Assembly: GCA_029268165.1 (NCBI GenBank)
Contig: JAJUGM010000005.1
Span: forward strand, 1-23,542
Direction of reading: 5' to 3'
DNA length: 23,542 nt
From: Bacteroidota bacterium
GTDB taxonomy: Bacteria; Bacteroidota; Bacteroidia; Bacteroidales; UBA10428
Shown here: one piece after another, positions 8,192-14,826 of the stretch
Numbering within the stretch: position 1 is the first letter of the stretch
Layout of the letters: each line of letters starts with the position of its first letter
The notes under the pieces: generated by a model
What the model saw: only the letters and a program-made list of their open reading frames with translations
Told to the model about the DNA's origin: nothing
The model's database searches: none
Position numbers and translations under genes: made by a program

Positions 8192-10093
8192 ATGAGAAAT
8201 TTACTTTTACTCATATTTACACTGTCATTTTATGCTAATATATACGGACAGTTAAAGAAATCTGAATTAAAAGAATATTTCCTTGATGCCGAATTCTTTT
8301 TTGCTCAGGAAGAATATATTGATGCCTTGTATGATTATATGGAACTATATAATAACGGTTTCAGGGATAATGCCAATATCAATTATCGAATAGGTATTTG
8401 TTACCTTAATATACCGGGCCAGAAAAATAAGGCCATTGCATATCTGAATACAGCTGTTAATAATGTAAGTAAGAAATATAAACCGGGATCATTTAAAGAA
8501 ACAAGGGCACCGATTGATGCATGGCTATATCTGGGAAATGCCTACCGCATTGATAATCAGCTCAATAAAGCCATTGAAATATATCAGAAATATAAAACCC
8601 TTACCAAATCAGCAGATGAAATACGTTATACAGACCAGCAGATAGCTGCCTGCCAGATTGCTATTGAATTTATGCATAATCCGGTGAGTGTACGCAAAAC
8701 CAACCTGGGTTCACCTGTTAACACCGGTTCATCCAATTTTAAGGCCGTGATTTCGGGCGACGGAAAAACACTGGTTTATATGACTGAATTACCATTTTAT
8801 GACGCGGTATATTTTTCAAAGTTTGAAAACGGAGCATGGACAGAACCCATAAATATTACTTCTCAATTGCAATCTGATGGTAACCAGTATGTTTCCTGTA
8901 TTTCTTATGATGGCAAAATATTATACCTTACCCGCGAAGATAATTTCAACAGCGACATAATGGTTAGCCGTTATGAAAATGACGTATGGACAAAATCCGT
9001 TCCGCTTAGCGGAAATATTAATACCAAATTCTGGGAATCACACGCTTCTGTTTCAAAAGATGGTAAAACACTCTATTTTGCAAGTAATCGCAAAGGAGGC
9101 CCGGGGGCAATGGACATTTTCAAATCTGTTTTAACTTCCGACGGACAATGGAGTGAACCGATCCCCTTGGACCGAACGATTAACACCCAGCTTAATGAAG
9201 ATACTCCGTTTATAACAGATAATGACAGCATGCTTTTTTTCAGTTCACAGGGTCATATTTCCATGGGCGGTTATGATATTTTTGTCTCAAGGCTGTCTCC
9301 GTCAGGTAACTGGACGGAACCGAAAAATATGGGTTTCCCGGTTAATTCAACCGATGATGATTTGTTTTATTACCCATGGAATAACGGTATGATCGGTTAC
9401 CTTGCCCTGTTTGAAGAAGGTTCACTCGGCAAGGAAGACATTTATGCCCTTCAACCCAATGCAGATAAGCCTTATTATGAATTACTGGTTGACCTGCTTA
9501 CAGAAAAACCCGCTGAAACTGCTGAAACCTCTCCGAAAGAGCCTCACATACAACCTCTTCTCCCTGAGCAGACAGCTGAAACTAAAATAACCCAACCGGC
9601 TGAAGCACAAGACACATCTTTAACTCAGGCCAAAACACAGCCTATTGAAAAACCTGCTGAAAAAATGGTTCAGGAAATTTTATTATCGCCGGTTTATTTT
9701 AGTTTTGATAATTATCAACTGTCTGAAGAAGGGAAAAAGGTACTTGAGTCTTTTGCCCGATTACTTAAAAATATGCCAAACGCCAAAGCAAAATTATTTG
9801 GATATGCCGATGCTGTTGGACCGGTTCAATATAATCTTACACTCTCAGAAAAACGGGCAATTTCAGCCATGAAATATCTTATCGGTCTGGGTATTGAAGC
9901 CAAACGGCTATCGGCAACCGGACTGGGAGAGACTAACTTTGCAGCCATCAACAAAAATCCCGACGGAACAGACAATCCCGAAGGACGAAAACTTAACAGA
10001 AGGGTCGAATTCGAAATTTTCGGAATTGATAATGAAAATTTAATTATCAAACGACCCTCAGTCCCCGAGCATTTAAAATACAAAAAAGAATAG
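8192..10093 (+). CDS. PorE-like protein: TPR, PD40 propeller, Pro/Glu/Thr linker, OmpA domain
   Basis: 633 residues. Signal peptide 1-19 (MRNLLLLIFTLSFYANIYG, no lipobox). TPR-like region 24-160 with FFFAQEEYIDAL and YLGNAYRIDNQLNKAI. PD40 propeller about 180-425, with PFYDAV, SYDGKILYL, SKDGKTLYFASNRK and SQGHISMGGYDIF. In place of the beta insert domain of the preceding paralogue it has a flexible linker (437-492) rich in Pro, Glu, Thr and Gln with recurring AET and QPAEA words. The OmpA-like domain (496-610) has YFSFDNYQL, GYADAVGPVQYN, LSEKRAISAM and LNRRVEF; the usual TD of the first loop is AD, so the diaminopimelate-binding Asp is kept. The tail VPEHLKYKKE matches the paralogue's. It probably has its own promoter. 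A peptidoglycan-bound periplasmic role is inferred. Confidence 0.82.
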   Translation: MRNLLLLIFTLSFYANIYGQLKKSELKEYFLDAEFFFAQEEYIDALYDYMELYNNGFRDNANINYRIGICYLNIPGQKNKAIAYLNTAVNNVSKKYKPGSFKETRAPIDAWLYLGNAYRIDNQLNKAIEIYQKYKTLTKSADEIRYTDQQIAACQIAIEFMHNPVSVRKTNLGSPVNTGSSNFKAVISGDGKTLVYMTELPFYDAVYFSKFENGAWTEPINITSQLQSDGNQYVSCISYDGKILYLTREDNFNSDIMVSRYENDVWTKSVPLSGNINTKFWESHASVSKDGKTLYFASNRKGGPGAMDIFKSVLTSDGQWSEPIPLDRTINTQLNEDTPFITDNDSMLFFSSQGHISMGGYDIFVSRLSPSGNWTEPKNMGFPVNSTDDDLFYYPWNNGMIGYLALFEEGSLGKEDIYALQPNADKPYYELLVDLLTEKPAETAETSPKEPHIQPLLPEQTAETKITQPAEAQDTSLTQAKTQPIEKPAEKMVQEILLSPVYFSFDNYQLSEEGKKVLESFARLLKNMPNAKAKLFGYADAVGPVQYNLTLSEKRAISAMKYLIGLGIEAKRLSATGLGETNFAAINKNPDGTDNPEGRKLNRRVEFEIFGIDNENLIIKRPSVPEHLKYKKE

Positions 10094-10118
10094 TCCCTCA
10101 ATTTGAGCCAGGCAATCA

Positions 10119-10149
10119 TTTGAGTTTGTCTATTAATTTCTTAAATTTG
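10119..10149 (+). promoter_or_regulatory. Promoter TTTG-N19-TAAATTTG upstream of fourth PD40 gene
   Basis: TTTG at 10119-10122 and TAAATTTG at 10142-10149 are 19 nt apart, the full Bacteroidota sigma-ABfr arrangement, with the ATG 22 nt downstream. A small palindrome, CTCAA-T-TTGAG (10097-10107), lies just upstream, and its ATTTGAG half recurs at 10118-10124, overlapping the -33 element. Confidence 0.65.
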
Positions 10150-10171
10150 AAATGCCTCAAAACCAAATGAT

Positions 10172-11470
10172 ATGCGGTATATTTTTGCCTTTTCCCTGTG
10201 GAGTATTCTTTATTCTGTGTCAGCACAGGATCTGAATAATGAATTGCTAAAGGAATATTTTGATGATGCGGAATATTTCTTTTATCGTGAAGAATATAGT
10301 GAAGCTGTCTATTATTATAAAAAACTGCTTGAAGCTTTTCCTGATAATGCTAATTATAATTTTAAAGCCGGAGAATGTTACCTGAACATCCCCGGTGAAG
10401 AATCAAAAGCTATTCCTTATCTTGAAAAAGCTATCAGAAGCGTCGTTGATAAGAAAAAATACCGGAAAAAGCTGTTTGAAGAAAATAATGCGCCTTTGCA
10501 CGCATACTATTATCTGGGTAATGCCTATAGAATAAATAATCAATTAGATAAAGCGCTTGAAAGTTATAAAACATTCATCTCCTCGCCTTTATACCCCGGT
10601 AATTATAATGATGAAATTGTAGAAAATGAAATACAATCGTGCGAACGTGCTAAAATCATTCAGGACAGCCCGGTGGCACTTACCGAAACTGTCTTGCCCG
10701 AGCCTGTAAACACACCAGCAGCTGAGATTCATCCGGTTGTTTCAGGCGATGAAAAGATAATAATATTTATTCGCAGGCTTAAATTTTATGATGCTATTCT
10801 TCAATGCCAACTCACTGATACCGGATGGACAAGCCCTGTAAACCTCAATCCGCTTATTGGTTCTGACGGCGATTTTTATCCTGCCTGCCTGTCTCATGAC
10901 GGCAAAGAACTGTATCTGGTAAAAAATGCTCCTGAAGGTAAAGATATATATGTCAGTTATTTTAAAGACAATACATGGACAAAAGCTGAAAAACTCGGAA
11001 AATCAGTTAACAGTAAGGCCGACGAAACATCGGCCTGTATTTCGGAAGACGGGCAATATCTTTTTTTTGCAAGCAACCGGCAGGGAACAAAGAAAGGGCT
11101 GGATATTTATATTTCAAAACGAAATGTAAATAATCAGTGGGGAAAAGCGAAAAACGCAGGCAGAATCATTAATTCACCTTTTGACGAAGACAATCCATGT
11201 ATTACAAATAAAAGCAAAACATTATATTTTAGCTCCAAAGGGCATTTCGGTATGGGTGGCTTTGACCTCTTTTATTCTGTTCGTGAAGGCAAAAAATGGT
11301 CAGAGCCTGTAAATGCAGGTTTTCCCGTTAATAATACTGCCGACGATAACAATATGACCATACTATCAGGAGGCAAAATAATATATCGTTCAAAAATAAA
11401 CAAAGACAATGCTGCGCCTGAAGACATCTACAAGCTGAGGATTGAATCGTACCTGCCACCTTCACGTTAA
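10172..11470 (+). CDS. PD40/TPR periplasmic protein without anchor domain
   Basis: 432 residues. Signal peptide 1-18 (ends SVSAQ). TPR-like region 22-165, including the family words EEYSEAVYYYKKLLEAFPDNANYNF and YYLGNAYRINNQLDKAL in shorter form. PD40 propeller about 180-425, with KFYDAI, SHDGKELYLV, SEDGQYLFFASNR, SSKGHFGMGGFDLF and EDIYKLRI. The protein stops where the propeller ends. It lacks the beta insert domain, linker, OmpA domain, helical repeats and membrane anchor of its three upstream paralogues, so it should be a free periplasmic form. The end is clean, without a degenerate OmpA remnant in the 25 nt before the next gene, so this looks like a stable short form rather than a recent truncation. 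It has the best promoter of the four. Function unknown. Confidence 0.8.
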   Translation: MRYIFAFSLWSILYSVSAQDLNNELLKEYFDDAEYFFYREEYSEAVYYYKKLLEAFPDNANYNFKAGECYLNIPGEESKAIPYLEKAIRSVVDKKKYRKKLFEENNAPLHAYYYLGNAYRINNQLDKALESYKTFISSPLYPGNYNDEIVENEIQSCERAKIIQDSPVALTETVLPEPVNTPAAEIHPVVSGDEKIIIFIRRLKFYDAILQCQLTDTGWTSPVNLNPLIGSDGDFYPACLSHDGKELYLVKNAPEGKDIYVSYFKDNTWTKAEKLGKSVNSKADETSACISEDGQYLFFASNRQGTKKGLDIYISKRNVNNQWGKAKNAGRIINSPFDEDNPCITNKSKTLYFSSKGHFGMGGFDLFYSVREGKKWSEPVNAGFPVNNTADDNNMTILSGGKIIYRSKINKDNAAPEDIYKLRIESYLPPSR

Positions 11471-11495
11471 TAACACAAAATGTTAATTCCAGCAG

Positions 11496-12059
11496 GTGAA
11501 ATCAGAAAAGCAAAATAAGCCAGCCATAATCCTCAGGGCACTCGAACCCGACGATTTAAATTTATTATTCCGCTGGGAGAATGACCCTGAAATATGGAGT
11601 GTGAGTAACACTATTACACCTTATTCCCGCTATATCCTTGAAAAATATATCGAAAATTCGCATCTCGATATTTATCAGATGAAACAGCTAAGAATGATGA
11701 TTGATGTGAAGACTTCAGGAATGAAAAAGCCCCGTACAATAGGCACCATTGATTTGTTTGATTTCGATCCGTATCATAACCGCGCCGGAGTTGGTATCCT
11801 TATTGGTGAAAAAGCATACCGCAAAAAGGGATATGCTTCACAGGCCCTTGCACTCTTTATTAAATATGCATTTAACACCCTTCAGCTGCATCAGTTATAT
11901 TGTAACATTGCAACAGATAATCTCGAGAGCATAGGACTATTTACTAAAAACGGATTTCTGATAACAGGCGAGAAAAAAGACTGGCTAAAAACAACATCAG
12001 GGTATAAAAATGAATATATTCTTCAGCTTATAAATTCTGATATGCTCAGTTACAGATAA
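11496..12059 (+). CDS. GNAT-family N-acetyltransferase (RimJ/RimL/SpeG-like)
   Basis: 187 residues, cytoplasmic. The start is GTG at 11496: an in-frame TAA at 11484 excludes any upstream start, and the next Met lies deep in the fold. The Acetyltransf_3 pattern is clear: LRALEPDDLNLLFRWEND (13-30), beta-strand RTIGTIDLFDF (80-90), the acetyl-CoA pyrophosphate loop YRKKGYA (108-114), then FIKYAFNTLQLHQLYCNI and DNLESIGLFTKNGF (141-154), which is the conserved C-terminal strand-helix. The nearest well-known relatives are ribosomal-protein acetyltransferases and spermidine acetyltransferase SpeG. The substrate cannot be decided. It starts 25 nt after the fourth PD40 gene and may be its operon partner; it converges with the next gene. 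Confidence 0.85.
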   Translation: MKSEKQNKPAIILRALEPDDLNLLFRWENDPEIWSVSNTITPYSRYILEKYIENSHLDIYQMKQLRMMIDVKTSGMKKPRTIGTIDLFDFDPYHNRAGVGILIGEKAYRKKGYASQALALFIKYAFNTLQLHQLYCNIATDNLESIGLFTKNGFLITGEKKDWLKTTSGYKNEYILQLINSDMLSYR

Positions 12060-12150
12060 ATTTTTTCTCGGATATATACTGTTAAACTACTCTGTTCAAT
12101 GAGAACATAATCACAAATGAAGCATTTCATAACTATCTGAACTGTTTGTT

Positions 12151-12999
12151 TTAATCCGGGTTTAACTGGTATGCCATTACCCGGTTGTCACCAAACGTAG
12201 GAATAACCAGTATCTTTTGCGCCGGTATGAATTCAATATCAGCTGCATTGATTTTTTCAGGTGTTGTATCAAGCAGTTTTTCTTTTTCATTTTTCTGATT
12301 AACCAGATTTACATTGCCAAGCCAGTCTGAAATAATAAAATTCCCTCTGCCATCGGCAACAAGACCGTCAATACCTCCGGTGTTAATAATGAAATCAGTA
12401 ATTTCTTTTGATTTAAGATTAATGGCCACTATCCTGTCACGTAAGCCGGCAAGAAGATTATTTTCATTGATAAATAACCCATTGGGCTGGTTGAGATGTT
12501 CTGATTTTATAAAAAGTTCAGGAGCTGAGTTCCGCAAGCGGTATATTGCATTGTCATTCATGTCTGAAAAATATACTGTGCCGTCTTTGTCAACCGTCAC
12601 ATCATTTAAAAACTTAGCCCCTTTTATTACAAAACGCTTAATTATTTTTTGCTGCGCTATATCAATTTTAACAATTGCATCGATATCAGTTACATACAGA
12701 TAGTTGCCGGCAATTCCCATACCTTTCGGAGCATTCAGTCCTTTACACCAATAGAGTTTGAGAACTTTACCATCAAGGGATAGGGTTGATATAAAACCGT
12801 TATTGTCTTTATCTGACGGGCCTCCTGCCACGTTAGAAACATAAAATATGTTTCGTTGTTCATCATAACATACTGATTCCGGGGTTTTAAAATCTGGTTG
12901 TGACTGCCATTTTTTAGTGAGTCTATCTGAAATATATGATTGCTGTGCATGCGCCAGACATGGCATGATTACTAAAAAACAAAACAATATAGTTTTCAT
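12151..12999 (-). CDS. Secreted SMP-30/NHL-like beta-propeller protein
   Basis: 282 residues on the minus strand. A signal peptide (1-18, MKTILFCFLVIMPCLAHA) sends it to the periplasm or outside. The mature part is built of repeating strands with blade words typical of SMP-30/gluconolactonase/NHL-like six-bladed propellers: FKTPESVCYDEQRNIFYVSN, LNAPKGMGIAGNYLYVTD, FLNDVTVDKDGTVYFSD, LNQPNGLFINENNLL, IDGLVADGRGNFIISDW and NAADIEFIPAQKILVIPTFGDNRV. The NDVTVDKDG and QPNGLF words include the Asn positions that coordinate metal in SMP-30 lactonases, but whether a full site exists cannot be judged by eye. Homologues are commonly annotated only as hypothetical or ATP/GTP-binding. It is convergent with the acetyltransferase (91 nt apart, no strong terminator) and divergent from the tRNA. 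Function open: lactonase or ligand-binding scaffold. Confidence 0.75.
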   Translation of the reverse strand: MKTILFCFLVIMPCLAHAQQSYISDRLTKKWQSQPDFKTPESVCYDEQRNIFYVSNVAGGPSDKDNNGFISTLSLDGKVLKLYWCKGLNAPKGMGIAGNYLYVTDIDAIVKIDIAQQKIIKRFVIKGAKFLNDVTVDKDGTVYFSDMNDNAIYRLRNSAPELFIKSEHLNQPNGLFINENNLLAGLRDRIVAINLKSKEITDFIINTGGIDGLVADGRGNFIISDWLGNVNLVNQKNEKEKLLDTTPEKINAADIEFIPAQKILVIPTFGDNRVMAYQLNPD

Positions 13000-13022
13000 A
13001 ATAAATAATTTTAATGTATTTA

Positions 13023-13030
13023 CAAAATTA
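13023..13030 (-). promoter_or_regulatory. Minus-strand -7 box (TAATTTTG) for the beta-propeller gene
   Basis: On the minus strand TAATTTTG matches TAnnTTTG, 23 nt before the start codon at 12999. No TTTG -33 element is apparent at the right distance. This intergenic block (13000-13170) carries divergent promoters. Confidence 0.4.
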
Positions 13031-13087
13031 ACGCATTTTATTGTTCTATTATTTCATACCATGTTTTCTAATAATATTAAAAAATAA

Positions 13088-13095
13088 TAACTTTG
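13088..13095 (+). promoter_or_regulatory. Promoter -7 box TAACTTTG for tRNA-Leu
   Basis: TAACTTTG followed by CGCC is a very typical Bacteroidota -7 region. A weak -33 element, TTTT at 13064-13067, lies 20 nt upstream. Transcription would start near 13102, about 70 nt before the tRNA. Confidence 0.55.
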
Positions 13096-13110
13096 CGCCG
13101 ACTTATTAAC

Positions 13111-13161
13111 TGGTAATGCAATGACCTGATATTTTTTGGCAGGCGGAGTTTTGCATTATCA
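13111..13161 (+). other. Hairpin in the leader between promoter and tRNA-Leu
   Basis: TGGTAATGCAA (13111-13121) pairs with TTGCATTATCA (13151-13161): 11 base pairs with one G-T wobble. Inside the 29-nt loop, CCTG and CAGG can form a further short stem. No T-run follows, so it does not look like an intrinsic terminator. It may be a processing signal, a regulatory leader or a small RNA. Confidence 0.5.
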
Positions 13162-13170
13162 TATTATAAG

Positions 13171-13252
13171 GCGGATGTGGCGTAATTGGTAGCCGCGCAA
13201 GACTTAGGATCTTGTGCCGAAAGGCGTGGGGGTTCGAGTCCCTTCATCCGCA
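13171..13252 (+). tRNA. tRNA-Leu (anticodon UAG)
   Basis: A complete class II cloverleaf. Acceptor GCGGATG (13171-13177) pairs with CATCCGC (13245-13251), with discriminator A at 13252. The anticodon stem CAAGA/TCTTG encloses the loop CTTAGGA, giving anticodon TAG (13205-13207), which reads Leu CUA and CUG. The long variable arm GCC-GAAA-GGC is as expected for Leu. The T arm is GGGGG-TTCGAGT-CCCTT with two G-T pairs. The 3' CCA is not encoded. No integrase or attachment-site duplication is seen next to it. Confidence 0.95.
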
Positions 13253-13266
13253 CGAAGAGAGGATTA

Positions 13267-13322
13267 CATCATAAGCAATAGCGAATGATGCAGCCTTTCT
13301 GAAGGAACCCCGATAGATAGGG
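13267..13322 (+). other. Three consecutive small hairpins downstream of tRNA-Leu
   Basis: CATCAT (13267-13272) pairs with ATGATG (13285-13290). CCTT (13294-13297) pairs with AAGG (13302-13305) around TCTG. CCC (13309-13311) pairs with GGG (13320-13322). They follow each other almost without gaps, 15 nt after the tRNA. No clear T-run follows. They may be a trailer or terminator of the tRNA transcript, or part of an RNA of unknown kind. Confidence 0.35.
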
Positions 13323-13340
13323 AGTAAATGTGTAAGAAAA

Positions 13341-13408
13341 TTAATGTATACACTTGGACTTAATTCTTGAAATAAGCTGATATACATTAAGATTTTAGGT
13401 TATACATT
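13341..13408 (+). repeat. Three TATACATT boxes upstream of tig (one inverted, two direct)
   Basis: AATGTATA at 13343-13350 is the inverse of TATACATT at 13381-13388, and a further direct copy sits at 13401-13408, exactly 20 bp on. The first pair extends to a perfect 10-bp inverted repeat (13341-13350 and 13381-13390). The block ends 33 nt before the tig start, a position suited to an operator. Confidence 0.45.
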
Positions 13409-13441
13409 CAAATTGATTATTTATTTTTATTTTAAGATAGA

Positions 13442-14800
13442 ATGAATATTACGAAAACCAACATTGATGATTTAACTGCCGTAGTGAAAGTTGTTATAGA
13501 CAAAGCTGACTACGAGGAAAAAGTTGAAAATATCCTTAAGGATTACAGAAAAAAGGCAAGGCTTGACGGATTCCGTCCGGGCATGGTACCTATGGGTATT
13601 GTTCGCAAAATGATTGGAAAATCTGTGCTGGCTGAAGAAGTGGGTAAAATACTCGAAGAGTCAATGAGTGATTTTTTTGAAAAAGAAAAACTCCATATCT
13701 TAGGCGACCCGTTGCCACATGAAGATAAAGAACCTGAAATAAACTGGGAAACCCAGACTTCGTTTGAATTTACATTTGATATCGGTATGGCGCCTGAATT
13801 TGATGCGCCGGTAACCAACAAGGAAAAAATTCCTTATTATAAAATTAAGATTGACGAAGATGCACGAAATAAGCATATCGACAGACTCAGGTCACGCTTT
13901 GGAAATTATAAAGAAACAAATGTAATTACAGAGAATGAAATGATTAAGGTTGACCTGGTTCAGGTTGATAAACAGGACAATCCGTTTACAGATGGTATGA
14001 GGGTTGAGGATGCTGTTATTTATCTTGAGTTTATTAAGGACGACAAACTGAAGAAAAAATTTAAAGGCTTACAAAAAGGTTCAGTACTTACTATTGACCT
14101 TCACAAAGCATTCCCTAATGAGATTGACCTGGCAGCCTTGCTGAAAACCGACAAAGAAAAGCTGAGTAAGATAAAAGGCAATTTTCAGCTTACCGTCAAA
14201 TCGGTTTCGGTATTTGAAAAACCGGAAATTAACCAGGAATTTTTTGACAAACTGTATGGTAAAGATGTGGTCAAATCTGAGGAGGAATTTCTTCAGAAAG
14301 TTGATGATGAACTGAAAAATACATTTGAACGCGAAAGCGAGTACAAGTTTGCCCAGGACGTAAGGGATTATTATTTAAAAAAGTTTAAAAAAGACCTGCC
14401 GGACGAATTTTTAAAGAGATGGATGCTGAAAGTTAATGAGGGCAAATTAACAAAAGAACAGATAGAAAAGGATTTTGACCAGTTTATTGATGACCTGAAA
14501 TGGCAGTTGATCAAATCGAAGATAGCCCGTGAAAATGATATCAGGATAACCGAGGAAGAATTGCGTTCATATATAGGTTTTAATTATCGTCTGCAGTTTC
14601 TGCAATATTACGGAATTACTAATGTGCCCGAAGAAACTCTTGCAAATTATGTTGATGAGGCCTTGAAAAACAGAAATGAAATCAGGCGTTATTCCGAGAG
14701 ACTACTTGAAAATAAAGTTTATGAATTTGTTAAAAAGAATGTAAAACTTGACGAGAAAGAAATTACACTGGAAAAATTCAACAAATTACTTGAAAAATAG
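13442..14800 (+). CDS. tig: Trigger factor
   Basis: 452 residues. Ribosome-associated chaperone that shields nascent chains at the exit tunnel. The N-terminal ribosome-binding domain (1-120) carries the signature GFRPGMVP at 43-50 (GFRKGKVP in E. coli), whose Phe-Arg contacts protein L23. The middle region (about 150-245), where the FKBP-type prolyl isomerase domain sits, is highly diverged: it opens MIKVDLVQVDKQ and lacks the usual glycine-rich FKBP words, so isomerase activity is doubtful. The C-terminal helical substrate-binding arms follow (about 250-450, charged helices such as VKSEEEFLQKVDDELKNTF in family position). Length is normal for the phylum. It lies 26 nt upstream of clpP and heads a tig-clpP-clpX cluster, a conserved bacterial arrangement. 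No TAnnTTTG box is obvious; repeated TATACATT elements lie upstream. Confidence 0.95.
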   Translation: MNITKTNIDDLTAVVKVVIDKADYEEKVENILKDYRKKARLDGFRPGMVPMGIVRKMIGKSVLAEEVGKILEESMSDFFEKEKLHILGDPLPHEDKEPEINWETQTSFEFTFDIGMAPEFDAPVTNKEKIPYYKIKIDEDARNKHIDRLRSRFGNYKETNVITENEMIKVDLVQVDKQDNPFTDGMRVEDAVIYLEFIKDDKLKKKFKGLQKGSVLTIDLHKAFPNEIDLAALLKTDKEKLSKIKGNFQLTVKSVSVFEKPEINQEFFDKLYGKDVVKSEEEFLQKVDDELKNTFERESEYKFAQDVRDYYLKKFKKDLPDEFLKRWMLKVNEGKLTKEQIEKDFDQFIDDLKWQLIKSKIARENDIRITEEELRSYIGFNYRLQFLQYYGITNVPEETLANYVDEALKNRNEIRRYSERLLENKVYEFVKKNVKLDEKEITLEKFNKLLEK

Positions 14801-14826
14801 TTATCTTAACATAAATAACAACTCTT

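Noticed and set aside
3601..9079. About 69 nt of high DNA identity between the first and third PD40 genes (3601-3669 and 9011-9079), as recent gene conversion
   Set aside because: By eye there are nine differences, mostly at third codon positions, as expected from strong protein conservation (ESHASVSKDGKTLYF) rather than recent sequence exchange.
12060..12150. Terminator between the convergent acetyltransferase and beta-propeller genes
   Set aside because: Only a 5-bp TGTTC/GAACA stem (12093-12107) without a T-run is present; too weak to call.
12314..12703. 129-codon plus-strand ORF opposite the beta-propeller gene
   Set aside because: It is antisense to a convincing secreted propeller protein and its translation has no recognisable domain or signal; it is a shadow frame.
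13171..13252. tRNA-Leu as integration site of a mobile element
   Set aside because: No integrase gene, no repeated 3' tRNA fragment and no change in gene style next to it were seen; the flanking genes are housekeeping or ordinary.
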